Positions 23,401 through 33,873 of a stretch of DNA of 64,000 nucleotides are shown here, piece after piece. Both the position numbers and the translations under genes were made by a program. The stretch covers positions 73,571,253-73,635,252 of the forward strand of contig CM072515.1 in the NCBI GenBank assembly GCA_036898135.1, in the 5' to 3' direction. Origin of the DNA: Oncomelania hupensis. Taxonomy: Eukaryota; Mollusca; Gastropoda; Littorinimorpha; Pomatiopsidae. Each line of letters opens with the position of its first letter. The stretch's first letter is position 1. The notes under the pieces were generated by a model. It was given only the letters and a program-made list of their open reading frames with translations, did no database searches and was not told the origin of the DNA.

Positions 23401-25261
23401 TGTACAATGACTATGTCCTTCCACGGCACTTGGTCAAGGATAGCCTGCAGTTGTTCATTGAAGTCCTCGACTTTGCTGTTGTCACAGGCTGATGTTGGGG
23501 CGTTGGCCTGCATGATGGTGATGTTGATAGGGGCTGCTCTCAGACAGATGGTAAAGAGTTTACTGGAGACTGGGCGGCAAGCCATGATAGTGGCCACATT
23601 GTCTTTGTGGACAAAAATCCAATGCTGTGTTTGTGCCTGTCATCTCTTCGCTGAAACAAAGCTTATGGCCTTTGTCGGTAGTTGTTTCACCTAGGCCTTT
23701 CCAGCGCAGTTCATGGATACCTAAAATGTTCCATTCATAGTGGTCCAGCTTGTGGGCCAGTTCTTTCAATTTTCCCTCCGCAGTTAGGGTCCTGACATTC
23801 CAGGTTCCTATGACAAGGTTGCCTCTTGTGCGTTACCTTTGTCCTGGTGGCCAACAGAAGGGGCGGTCTTGGTGACCTGGGCGACAATTGATCCGGTATG
23901 GAGTGAGCAGGTCTGTCTATCTTACGGTGTGTCTTGGGCAAGGGAGACCTAGTGGTGCTCAATCCTCTCCAGGCTGTTGACCACAGCTGAAATCCACGAG
24001 TACAGTGTGGCTCACCTTATCCCCGAGCACCTGGTCATTGAACCTATAGTAACAAGTGTTTCCGCCGCCCTGGCCGGTGACTTCTCTGTAGACGACTTTC
24101 GCCCAGTGATGCCGTGCTGTCATCACCCCTGTTAGTCGCTTCTTACGACACATCGGGAAACGTTGGGTCTATTCTATTCAGTTCCCGAACCCACAGGGCG
24201 TTCTGACATTGCACCACCAGCAGTCACTTTCTAAATAAAAGCTTGTTCAAAACTACTTAGACTGCAACCCTAGATGTTATAAATATTGATGGCAATGAAT
24301 TGTCTTTCAGAAAGTTAGGTTCCTTCACATCTCTGTTGCCAACCAGCCACACTGTGGACACTGTTTTGGCCATGAAGATGGGGTTTTTTCTTCTTCTGAG
24401 GACTTCATTCAGATGTCTTCTCTTATGCTGTGGAAAATCAGTCACTAGATTTTCAGCCAGCCCAGCTGATACACTAATGATTTGAGAACACCACGCATTG
24501 GCCATCTGTATCTGTGGCACACCATCTGTATCTATGGCACGTCACCTGTATCTATGGCACACCATCTGTATCTATGGCACGTCACCTGTATCTATGGCAC
24601 ACCATCTGTATCTATGGCACGTCACCTGTATCTATGGCACACCATCTGTATCTATGGCACACCATCTGTATCTATGGCACACCATCTGTATCTGTGGCAC
24701 ACCATCTGTATCTATGGCACACCATCTGTATCTATGGCACACCATCTGCATCTATGGCACACCATCTGTTTCTATGGCACACCATCTGTATCTATGGCAC
24801 ACCACCTGTATCTATGGCACACCATCTGTGGCACACCATCTGTATCTATGACACACCATCTGTATCTATGGCACACCACCTGTATCTATGGCACACCACC
24901 TGTATCTATGGCACACATCCACCAATGCAAACTATTGGCAGCAGAGAGAGCGAGATAGAACTTTTCTATCATTCCTGCATTTGTCCGGAGGACAGCAACT
25001 ACTAAAGATTATATCTACGATGCTGTTCATAAACCCCAGACCCCTCTCTTTGGGTGAGGTCCCTACGTCTTGTGTTATACACACTTTTTGTCTCCCTGTA
25101 GTAGAGCAGCCTTTTTTTTTTTTTAAAATGAAAAACGCTGTATCGACAAATAGCTAAGAAATTAAGAAGCAATTGCTGTTAGCTTGATCAAGGTTAGTGT
25201 GTTATCTGTCGAAACCGTGGGCAACTTCAACCTTCAAACTCTCACTGTATCAGGCAGCGAG

Positions 25262-25321
<60 letters not shown>

Positions 25322-28300
25322 TCCACACACCCACACACACAAAATAGCCATTCATGAGGAAAGCTGCATCAAAATCAGCTCCTACAAACCCAGTTAATCC
25401 CTGTTTTGTTCTCCCCCCTTCCCCTAACTGTGCATCCAAACGCTTTGACGCCAGCTTTGAGACAGGTTGCATGATGCCATGCTCGGCAACACTTACAGCT
25501 TACTGCACTGTTGTTTGCATGTCCAGCATTAGAAATAATAAACATTTTGTGGTTATCAGGCTGCTGTACTAAGGTTATAGAGGCAGCGCGAGTGTCGGAG
25601 GCTGTTGAGGGCACAGGCCTATGCTTACAGCCGACGCTTGGTAGACCTCTGACACTCGTCTGGCGTCAAGGGTGACCGCCGGATTAGTGGAAACTGACCT
25701 ATCCGAAGTTTTGTCTGCTTATCCAGTTTGGGGAATTGGGATTGGCGGGTAAGTTCCCATCAAAGCATGGCTGGGACAAAGTAGCAAGTTTCACTTGGTT
25801 TGCAGGCATCATCACAAACGGAGGAGCTAAACCCAACATTATTCCAGACAAGGCAGAAATGCTGTACTACCTCCGAGCTCCCAGTGATCCAGACCTTTCT
25901 ATCCTGGTTGAGAAAGTGGTTAACTGTATCAGAGGTGCAGCTATTGCCACTGGCTGTAAGGTAAAACTTCAATTTGAATTTTTTTTTTTTCAAGACCCAT
26001 CTTTACGAAGGCACATTTCTAGGCTTTTGTTTTTTGGGACAAGTTATATTCTTTTGGTATTGACTTGGTTTGTAGTGTAGTGTAATGTAATATAGTGTAG
26101 GGTAGTGTAGTGTTGTGTAGTGTTATGTAGTGCGGTATAGTGTAGTGTAATGTAGTGCTGTGTAGTGTAGTGTAGTGTGGTATAGTGTAATGTAGTGTAG
26201 TGCAGTGTAGTGTAGAGTGTAGTGCTGTGTATTGTGTAGTGCTGTGTATTGTATAGTGTATTGTAGTGCATAGTGTAGTGTAGTGTATAGTGTAGTGTAA
26301 CATAGTGTAGTGTAGTGTAGTGCATAGTGTTGTGCAGTGTATTGTTGTGCAGTATAGTGTGAAGTGTAGTGTATAGTGTAATGTATTGTAGTGCACTGTA
26401 GTCCAGTGTAGTATAGGGTAGTGTAGTGCAGTGTATAGTGTAGTGTTGTGCAGTGTAGTGTATAGTGTAGTGTATAGTGCAGTGTAGTGTATAGTGTAGT
26501 GTATAGTGCAGTGTAGTGTGTAGTTTAGTGTTGTGTAGTGTAGTGTATAGTGTATTGTATTGTAATGCAGTGTATAGTGTAGTGTATAATGTAGTGTATA
26601 ATGTAGTGCAGTGTAATGTATAATGTATTGTTTAGTGTAGTATATAGTGTAGTGTAGTGCAGTGTAGTGTATAGTGTAGTGCAGTGTATTGTATAGTGTA
26701 GTGCAGTATAGTGTAGTGTAGTGCAGTATAGTGTAGTGCAGTATAGTATAGTGCAGTGTAGTGCAGTTTAGTGTAGTATATAGTGTAGTGCAGTGTAGTG
26801 CAGTATAGTGTAGTGTATTGTGTAGTGTAGTGCAGTATAGTGTAGTGCAGTATAGTATAGTGCAGTGTAGTGCAGTATAGTGTAGTGTAGTGCAGTATAG
26901 TGTAGTGCAGTATAGTGTAGTGTAGTGCAGTGTAGTTTATAGTGTAGTGCAGTGTATAGTGTAGTGCAGTATAGTGTAGTGCAGTATAGTGTAGTGCAGT
27001 ATAGTGTATAGTGTAGTGCAGTTTATTGAAGTGCAGTATACTGTAGTGCAGTGTAGTGTATAGTGTAGTGCAGTGTAGTGTGTAGTGCCGTATAGTGTAG
27101 TGCAGTGTATAGTGTAGTGTATAGTGTAGTGTAGTGTAGTGCAGTATAGTGTAGTGCAGTATAGTGTAGTGTAGTGCAGTGTAGCGCAGTATAGTGTAGT
27201 GCAGTATAGTGTAGTGCAGTATAGTGTATAGTGTAGTGCAGTATAGTGTAGTGCAGTGTAGTGTAGTGCAGTGCAGTGTAGTGTATAGTGTAGTGTAGTG
27301 CAGTGTAGTGCAGTATAGTGTAGTGCAGTATAGTGTAGTGTATAGTGTTGTGCAGTGTAGTGTAGTGCAGTATAGTGTAGTGCAGTATAGTGTAGTGCAG
27401 TTTATAGTGTAGGGCAGTGTAGTGTATTGTAGTGTAGTGTATAGTGTAGTGCAGTGTATTGTAGTGTGTAGTGTTGTGCAGTATAGTGTAGTGCAGTACA
27501 GTGTAGTGCAGTGTAGCGTATAGTGTAATGTAGGGCAGTGTAGTGTATTGTAGTGCAGTGTAGTGTAGTGCAGTGTTGTGTAGTGTATTGTGTAGTGCAG
27601 TGTAGTGTAGTGCAGTATAGTGTAGTGCAGTATAGTGTAGTGTATTGTAGTGCAGTGTATTGTAGTGCAGTGTAGTGTTGTCCAATGTAATATAGTGTAG
27701 TGTAGTGTCCTTTGGATGAGAGTATAAACCGAGGTATATTCTGTGCATACACGCATTCCATTGCATGGACTTTAAAGATCCTGATTCTCCTGTCCTAGAA
27801 AGGTGAGTGTCAGCTGAACATATACACCCAGCATGCACTAGGTCCCTTCTCCCCATCCCCGGTGGCCCCGGATTGTGCTCAGTTGTTTGTGAGTCTATGC
27901 ACCCAAAGGTTGCAGGTGGATGCTTCGGGCAGCTTAAGCTAAGTTAGATCCTGTATCGACCAGCGCCTTGAGCAGCTCTTGAGCAGGAGAAGCGCTAAAT
28001 AAAAGTGATAAAATGAATAATAAAAGTGTATCTGCAGTTTTTTAAGGCACTTGGAGGTCCCATGCTTAACCTCTAAGCCTCTTTACGCAGGCATAAGGAA
28101 AATTGCGTCACCATTTGAACCCATAGTCAAAAGACCCAGTATTTTTGTAATGAGTGTGACCCCTGAACACTCATTGATCTAAATGTGTTCAGTATATCCA
28201 GGGATAAAGTAAAAATAGAGAAAGCAAGAGAGATTTGTTTGTTGTTACTTGCTTTCAAAATGGTAGTGTTCAATTGTTCACAAATTGTGCTTTACCCCAG

Positions 28301-30196
28301 TATATATACAAACTAACCACTCCCTAACACACACGCACACACACATGAATTATGACCACTCTCTAACACACACACACACACACACGCACACACGTGAATT
28401 ATGACTTTGCCAATTTGTTTCATTCATTTTCAATGGGTGGACGGAAAATAACAAGTTTTAACTCTTAAGGCCCGTTGCACATGTTGTGTCAGCGTCTTGC
28501 GCCGTCCTCCATACTTCAGCAGACGGCTTGCTGCTTGCGCCCGTGGGTTGCACTCATGCGCATCTCCAGCTGTACGGGCTCCTCTTTATACTTTCCGTAT
28601 TTAGAAAGTCTGGAGGCGGAAATTGGTTTTTGCTGCTGCTCGCTCATAGGCTTCTTTTCTTGTTCCTGTAGTGCTCTCCCTTGTCGCTACATACATGTTA
28701 AGGTATGTCCAACAGTTCCAATTGTGAGAACAAAGATTGTTTGCCATATGTAGCTGTTTTAGTAGCAGATGAGGAGGAAATTCAACAGAGAAGGTGATAG
28801 GGATGATAGTGGGTATGGCTGTTGTGTTGTATTGTCCACCATTTTTTTCAGTTGCAAAATCAAGGACGCAGAGGACATTCTGATTGGTCAATGCCAGCGT
28901 TTTGATGCCCCAAAATAGGACTGGATCTATCTTCATTATAACGCACCGCTTTGGCCTAGTGTCAGTGCTGAGGCCGCGACATGTCGTACGTCAGTCTTGC
29001 ACACAGTGCGGTGCGTCAAAAAGAGGAGCGCGTCTTGACGGCATGGACGATTGACGATTGACCATCGCGTGCAATGGGCCTTAGAGATGATTTAAATGAC
29101 TGAATTGAAGAAGAATTTCTAAGAGAACTAGGATCCTGATAAGAGAAAGCATGTTCATCATATCATATGATTTAGTAGGCACAGATGGATCTGCAAACAG
29201 AAAGGCCTCAGAGCGTGTTCCAAAGCATTGGTGTTTTTCATCATATGTTCATGTGATACCTACTGCACACTATTTTCCTTCTGTATGTGTATCTGCATTT
29301 CTTCCACAGGTGAAGTACGAGTTTGATGATAAAGCCTACTCTTCTCTCATGTCCAACGATGTGTTAGCAAACCTGTACGTGGAGAATGGTCAGAAGGTGG
29401 GAATCCAACCAGAGACAGATCCGGAGAAGATCAGGAAGGGCGGAGGGTCTACGGACATGGGCAATGTATCTCATGTAGTTCCAGGCTTACATCCTAAATA
29501 CTACATCGGCACCAGTGCCAGTGCTCATACCCTTGAATTTGCTTCTCAAGCCAGTAAGTTACCATATGAAGAATGGAACTCCATGTGCCGAATCTGTCTC
29601 CAGATTTGCTAGAAAGATCAAATTTTATGAAAATGCCTTTTACTGGTTTCATAATGTCATCATGTGTTTTTCCTCAAAATGGAGTGCAATACACTGGCCT
29701 GGAAAAGTACTATGTAAGAACGATAAAATAAAATAAGTTTGGGGAGCATTGCTTCTTTAAAGAATAAATTATTTCAGTTCATTTATCCTTGTTTCCAGAA
29801 ACAGAGGAAGCAGAGATGTATTCGATAGCGGTGGCCAAAGCTCTTGCCATGACCGCCCTCGACCTGTACCTGTCACAAAACCTCTTCGTCCAAACCAGAG
29901 CAAATTTCCAACAACAACTGTTATCTGAGAAGGGTTTGTGTGAAGAACAGAGGAGACCAGGTACAGAATCTAAAGAATGGAGCCTTTCGGGTTCTGGTTC
30001 TTTCCATGCAGATTCTCTGAGAAAGAGCCGTTTGGGTTCTGCTTCTTTCCATGCAGATTCTCAGGGAAAGAGCAGTCCGGTTTCTGGTTCTTTCCATGCA
30101 GATTCTCAGGGAAAGAGCAGTTCGGTTTCTGGTTCTTTCCACGCAAATTCTCGGGGTACGATTCACACTGACTCAACCAAAGCTTTTAGGTTTTGA
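19878..30196 (+). CDS. PM20D2: PM20D2-like peptidase M20 family protein (Xaa-Arg / beta-Ala-Lys type dipeptidase)
   Basis: Six exons (19878-20264, 21318-21466, 22016-22158, 25806-25960, 29310-29553, 29799-30196) join in phase to 491 residues. Family hallmarks are [16 protein letters not shown] at 87-102 (His97, Cys99 and His101 in the metal region), [10 protein letters not shown] from 135 with the catalytic Glu pair at 138-139, GKGSHAS with His190, [15 protein letters not shown] in exon 4, and [16 protein letters not shown] plus [10 protein letters not shown] in exon 5. No signal peptide is seen, so it is probably cytosolic. Vertebrate PM20D2 clears dipeptides with basic residues such as beta-alanyl-lysine; that substrate is inferred by family. 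The protein is about 55 residues longer than vertebrate forms because of repeats in exon 6. All junctions have GT-AG. Introns carry LINE, SINE and satellite DNA. Confidence 0.9.
20391..20472 (+). repeat. (GAA)n-(GA)n microsatellite in PM20D2 intron 1
   Basis: AAG/AGA units run into a GA tract to about 20472. Confidence 0.95.
21318..21466 (+). CDS. PM20D2: PM20D2 exon 2
   Basis: Acceptor GTTTTAG, phase 0 entry, [20 protein letters not shown] with the catalytic Glu pair. The donor GTGAGT begins inside the apparent CAG, leaving phase 2. The next exon restores Gln. Confidence 0.88.
21590..21685 (+). mobile_element. SINE family 1 tail fragment
   Basis: TCAGATCCTGTTCCTGGCCA, GCGCCTTGAGCAACTCTTTT and GGAAAAGCGCTTTAGAAG match the SINE family 1 tail. 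Confidence 0.6.
22016..22158 (+). CDS. PM20D2: PM20D2 exon 3
   Basis: Acceptor TTCTTTCAG, donor GGTAAGT, phase 2 in and 1 out. Encodes [20 protein letters not shown] (His190) and the start of the M20 dimerisation region. Confidence 0.9.
22212..24205 (-). mobile_element. RTE-like LINE (copy 3) with endonuclease and RT tail, RT core deleted
   Basis: The minus strand reads from a 5' end at about 24205 (shared with 55845) through endonuclease blocks ([20 protein letters not shown] near 23750, [19 protein letters not shown] near 23560, [16 protein letters not shown] near 23400) to RT tail blocks at 23067-22627 and the GATAGG tail at 22212. The RT core is missing around 23190. A hAT-like insertion interrupts the 3' part at 22286-22623. 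It is inactive. Confidence 0.85.
22286..22623. mobile_element. hAT-like MITE inside the LINE, TSD TACTCA
   Basis: CAGACCTG and CAGGTCTG ends are inverted. TACTCA is present on both sides (22280-22285 and 22624-22629) and only once in other LINE copies. No transposase frame. 338 bp. Confidence 0.7.
24500..24920 (+). repeat. 20-bp tandem array, about 21 copies
   Basis: The unit ACCATCTGTATCTATGGCAC is in exact 20-bp register. The first six or so units alternate between ACCATC and GTCACC versions, forming a 40-bp dimer. It lies in PM20D2 intron 3. Because 20 is not a multiple of 3, it cycles through three frames and makes spurious ORFs. Confidence 0.95.
25263..25341 (+). repeat. (CA)n microsatellite
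   Basis: CA repeats with two interruptions. Confidence 0.9.
25375..25560 (-). pseudogene. PHD-finger-like remnant, probably from a retroelement
   Basis: The minus strand gives [27 protein letters not shown] and NWVCRS, which resembles a PHD finger (C-x2-C-x3-W-H-H-x2-C ... W-V-C). The first Cys pair is missing (MFIISN where C-x2-C is expected). Similar fingers occur in LINE and other retroelement proteins, so a transposon relic is the likeliest source. Confidence 0.45.
25806..25960 (+). CDS. PM20D2: PM20D2 exon 4
   Basis: Acceptor TTTGCAG, donor GTAAAA. Encodes [20 protein letters not shown] and the end of the dimerisation domain. Phase 1 in and 0 out. Confidence 0.9.
26065..27710. repeat. 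1.6-kb TAGTG-type satellite in PM20D2 intron 4
   Basis: A long field of TAGTG/CAGTA/TAGTG pentamers, mostly TAGTGTAGTG, TAGTGCAGTA and TATAGTGTAG combinations. The strand bias is extreme: almost no C outside GCAG. It opens frames of 277 and 374 codons on the minus strand made only of His-Tyr-Thr-Leu-Cys, which are not genes. Confidence 0.95.
27705..28015 (+). mobile_element. SINE family 1 copy
   Basis: Starts at the edge of the TAGTG satellite with TTTGGATGAGAGTATAAACC. Contains CAGCATGCACTAGGTCCCTT and ends GAGCAGCTCTTGAGCAGGAG, AAGCGCTAAATAAAAG. Confidence 0.8.
28463..29083. mobile_element. Harbinger/ISL2EU-like MITE, TTA target site
   Basis: Ends AAGGCCCGTTGCAC and GTGCAATGGGCCTT are inverted, with TTA (or TA) at both borders. 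Internal sequence also pairs (GTCAGCGTCTTGCGCCGT near the left; ACGGCGCAAG-type complement is only partial on the right). No transposase frame. It lies in PM20D2 intron 4. Confidence 0.6.
29310..29553 (+). CDS. PM20D2: PM20D2 exon 5
   Basis: Acceptor CTTCCACAG, donor GTAAGT. Encodes the second half of the catalytic domain with [16 protein letters not shown] and SASAHTLEF (His351, expected metal ligand). Phase 0 in and 1 out. Confidence 0.9.
29799..30196 (+). CDS. PM20D2: PM20D2 exon 6 (last), with repeat-containing C-terminus
   Basis: Acceptor TTGTTTCCAG. The family C-terminus ([15 protein letters not shown]) is followed by a Gln-rich link. About residues 424-475 are then four 15-residue units of the form FHADSxxKSxxxSGS, the last degenerate. 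TGA is at 30194. Confidence 0.85.
29981..30160 (+). repeat. 45-bp coding tandem repeat in PM20D2 exon 6
   Basis: Four tandem copies around TCTTTCCATGCAGATTCT. A further loose copy (TCTGGTTCTTTCCATGAC) lies beyond the stop near 30353, suggesting the array once extended further. Confidence 0.8.
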
Positions 30197-30699
30197 GGTT
30201 AGTTCAGCCAGGTTAGCTATAAATAGCTTCGCCAGTGCTTCTTTCCTTTCACTGGAAGGGAGGGTGTAGGCAAGCTATAAATAGCCCGCAGCCAGCAAAA
30301 TGTGGGTAAACCTAAGAGTGCTGCTCACATAGGCATTGAGTTAGTGTGGATTTCTGGTTCTTTCCATGACTAGGGTCTCTTATTCTTCTTTACCCCCCAC
30401 CTCTCTTTACTCCCATATTCTTCCCTACAAGCCATTCAGTTATTTGTCCCAACCCCTAACTTGCAGACGTTGGCTGTTGGTTGACAAGGATTGATTATAG
30501 TCTTCATCATTTTTGGAAGTCAGATTTATTCCCAATGTTAAGTGATGTCTGGAAATGTTTGTGCAAGAGAGTGCACATGATTTTGCACAACTGGAACCCT
30601 TTTAAATATTGACTCATATTGCATAGAAATTTGATTCTATGTACTCGCCACCCAAAAAAAGATTTCCAGATGTTTACAAATCTGTGCGAGACGAGTCCT

Positions 30700-31450
30700 A
30701 AATAATCCAGAAATGATATTTTTAAAAGTCTATTCGTCCATCTTTCTGTCCGCTGTCTGTCTGTGCAAAAACTTTAAAGTGGCAAAGTACTCAGAGCCTA
30801 TTTCAACTATCACAACCAAACTTGGAAAGATGGTGTATACCAATGAGACGAAAATTATCAGTAAATGAATGGCTTCTTTTCAAGGTCACATGGTCATCAA
30901 ATGTTAGTTTTTAAAAAAAGACAAATTTTTACAAAATGTTCTTTTTTCATAGGTTATTAATATTAAACTTATGATTCTTTGCATGATAGACATTAATGAG
31001 ACACATAATTATACTTTGCAAATTTGGTCAAACTCACTCCAAGGACAAGGTCACTGGAGCTGTCCAAAGTCAGTTTGTATAAATACTTTGAAGTTACCTT
31101 GACCCTAAACTGTTAGAGATGTTAAGTCCAAACTTGTTGTATGATAGATTGATCTTTTATATTTGTTTCGTTTTTGCGTTGATCTTGAAGGTCGAGGTCA
31201 TTTTAAGCCTTGCAAAAACATACAAAAAATAGGTAATCGTACAATGGAATGGCTGTTTATTTAACCCATTGTATGAAACAACAGTGAGGGTCAAGGCCAT
31301 GTCAAGGTCAATGAAGTTCAAGGTCATCCCAAAGTCAACTTTTGCTGTATTTTATTTGATAGTACATGGATGTATTTGGAGCCAGAGGTCAATATCATCT
31401 CAGTGTCAAGAGCATACTGACATGCAGATGAAAGTCGTTATTACTTTGCA
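30700..31450. repeat. Old dispersed repeat rich in AAGGTCA motifs
   Basis: About eight AAGGTCA, AGGTCA or GGTCAAGG sites occur in 750 bp (e.g. 30890, 31040, 31185, 31287, 31303, 31318, 31387). They are embedded in text such as CACAACCAAACTTGGAAAGA that looks like a degraded transposon. No ends could be fixed. Similar wording recurs at 63535-63620. Confidence 0.45.
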
Positions 31451-32900
31451 TTTTAATGCCACTATTTCATTTTTTTCTTTTTGGGCATTTGTTTTTATAT
31501 TAAATATCGAGTTCCATAAGGAGCATGTGAGTCATATGGGCTGTGTCCTTCTAGTTTTCATATGAAATCTCAGTTTTGCTGTCATGGTTTGTAATATTTG
31601 AAATTGTGTTTTTAGTGCATTTCTTTTCATAGCAAATGCCTTTCCAGTGAGAATTTCTTCTCACCTTTATATTTTTTTTATTCAGAATATATATAAGGTT
31701 TATGTTTAACATGTATACACATTCTAAATACTCAGAAATACAGGTGAAGTTCTGATGATGTCAGAGATTCTGGTTAAAATACAATGCTGAAAAGTCTTGT
31801 CTATTACTTCACATGAGGTGAGCTTATAGGTCAGTGATAACGTTGAAATCTAGGTATGTCCTTGAGTACGTTTCATAATGTGGCCAGGAGCAAAGGCAAA
31901 TGCTGACACCTACAGATTAGTTGATGAAGGTGGTCTGCAGAATATGAAGTGCAGTGATGCTCAATGAGGTAATATGGAATAAATAAACAAGGAAACCTGT
32001 CCCAGCTCAAGCTTTCAAAATTCCGGCAGTTCTATTACCTTCCAAGCACTAGAAATGAATGACCAGAACAGCTGAGCTGAACCAAGAAACACGCTACAAA
32101 TTGGTAAAGTGATGGGCATTACAAATGGCTGTCATGACCACAATGGTTGTTTGTCTTCCTTGTGTGTTGTTCAGCATTTCAGTAACGACTTGTCGCTATG
32201 GCAAGGTCCCAAAAAGCTGCTAAGGCTACCGCACTCTATAACAATGAAATCAGCCCACAGTGGCCAAAATTATTTCAAACTTAAAGAGCCAACTTCTTTG
32301 ACAGCAGTGGTCTCTTTGCAGATCTCGGGAGTTATGACCCCTGTTAGAAGAATCAATGATGTATGTAATGTCTTCATTCTTGCCAGGAATTATTAAACGT
32401 CCCAAGAGTCGTGATGTCATCTATGCAGAGACTCTAACCTAGGAACAGCAAGAGGTTTTGAACAAATGTTTTCCATCAAAAACACGTTAATTTTAGCAAT
32501 AAGGTAACAAAAGAATACAAGTTATCTAATGTAACGAAATCTGAACCTGACCAAAATACCTTCAAGAATCTTTTAGACAGAGATAGCAAATGTAGCACTA
32601 TGATGTTTGACTTTGATGAATAGTAGGCCAAATGTATGAGCAATACAACAATGACCTCACCATTGTTTTAAAACGAGGGGACGCGTAATGGCTGCGAGGC
32701 CTATTAGAAGTCCTTACTAATGTACCTGTATTTATGTGCTTTGAGCACAACACTGAGTTATGCCCTATACAAATGGCCTTTGGAGTGGATTGGATCTGTG
32801 ATGCAATTTCAGTTCTGTTTTATACAACTGTGCATATCTAATATAATATCTAAAGATTTTATTGTTTTGTTTGCAATTGTAAAAAAAACAGATGTTACTA
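31450..32900. other. Non-coding, nothing recognised
   Basis: AT-rich sequence with only short random frames on both strands. Confidence 0.5.
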
Positions 32901-32954
32901 TCAGTTACATACAGTGTGTTCCACTGATACTGTTTGACAGTGTGCATTTGAACT

Positions 32955-32965
<11 letters not shown>

Positions 32966-33008
<43 letters not shown>
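32966..33008 (+). repeat. (GA)n microsatellite
   Basis: GA run preceded by a short GT run. It joins a minus-strand SINE family 2 tail (ATATAGCGCACTTACAAGCT) to about 33120. Confidence 0.85.
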
Positions 33009-33009
<1 letters not shown>

Positions 33010-33010
<1 letters not shown>

Positions 33011-33120
33011 ATATTTTATATAGCGCACTTACAAGCTCACAGAGCTTCTCAAAGCGCTGGCCACTACTGTCCAGCAATCACAAAATAGTTTGCTGAAGTC
33101 AGGATTCGAACCCAGAGAGA
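33010..33120 (-). mobile_element. SINE family 2 fragment
   Basis: Minus strand; contains TTCGAATCCTGACTTCAGCA as in the 12262 copy, then GAGAAGCTCTGTGAGCTTGT and a GCGCTATATAAAA tail. Confidence 0.65.
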
Positions 33121-33121
33121 A

Positions 33122-33825
33122 ATGAAGTGTGAAAAGAAATCAACTGGTGTTTAAATTTCACCCGAGAGATCCCAACGTTTACTAAGGTTTAGGACAGAGC
33201 AGCTGTAGTGTAAAGATGAAGTCATTCTGCAGTAGCACACCACCATTCAAAAACAGTAACTTTCCGGGTGCCATTCTCTTATTAGTTTGCACTACGGTTT
33301 TGAAAATATGCCTCAATTGTATTGATAGCCATCCCAACCAGAAAGCTGTTTCTACTCTGGGAACATCTTGAGTGGTCACAGGGCTGGCGAGACACAGAAA
33401 ATCTGGCTCATGTGCCAGCACAAAACAATCTTGACCGCCTCTGAAACGGTGGAGACAGTTTGCCTGCCAAAGTCTTCCCTAGTGTGCTCCTACAAGGATG
33501 AAGAGTAACCAAGCGGGAACTGGAAGAAGATATTCGCTTGTGGATCTAGAAGCCAGGATGCCAAGTAGATAAAGTTTATTTCAAGGGAGGTAAACACAAG
33601 CGGTTCTGAAAACCCATCACTAAAGGAGAATCTATCCTATGCAAGTAAGTATAAGCAAGGGGCGACCACCAGGATCCAACATGAATGCCAAGTTCTCATC
33701 TCAAAAAATTTAGGCCAAGTAAAATAAAGTGTGAAAAGAGAACAGCTGGTGTTTAAATGTCGCTCGATAGCTCCCAACCTTTATTACAGTTTAGGACAGA
33801 GCAACTGTAATGGAGAGAGATATTT
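33122..33825 (+). repeat. Pair of ~95-bp direct repeats about 600 bp apart
   Basis: 33122-33220 and 33720-33818 share GTGTGAAAAG, CTGGTGTTTAAAT, CTCCCAACnTTTA-like and AGTTTAGGACAGAGCA blocks at about 80% by eye. They could be LTR-like ends of an unknown element or a simple duplication. No TSD seen. Confidence 0.5.
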
Positions 33826-33873
33826 CTAGCCTAATGCTGCTACACCTGTTTGTTTTTCCAAGATAAAAGACTA

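Noticed and set aside
24500..24920. Regular short repeats resembling a CRISPR array
   Set aside because: No spacers: the 20-bp units are directly adjacent, and this is a eukaryotic intron.
24482..25005. Three overlapping frames of 117-163 codons with repeated [13 protein letters not shown] units
   Set aside because: The 20-bp tandem array cycles through all three frames; no start, splice or domain supports a protein.
26632..27856. 374- and 277-codon minus-strand frames of His/Tyr/Thr/Leu/Cys
   Set aside because: Pure translation of the TAGTG satellite, which lacks stops in several frames.
29921..30176. Minus-strand frames of 68-81 codons over PM20D2 exon 6
   Set aside because: Mirror frames of the in-frame 45-bp repeat; the plus frame continues the PM20D2 protein.
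33122..33825. LTR retrotransposon bounded by the 95-bp direct repeats
   Set aside because: No TG...CA ends, target duplication or coding region between; left as an unexplained repeat pair.
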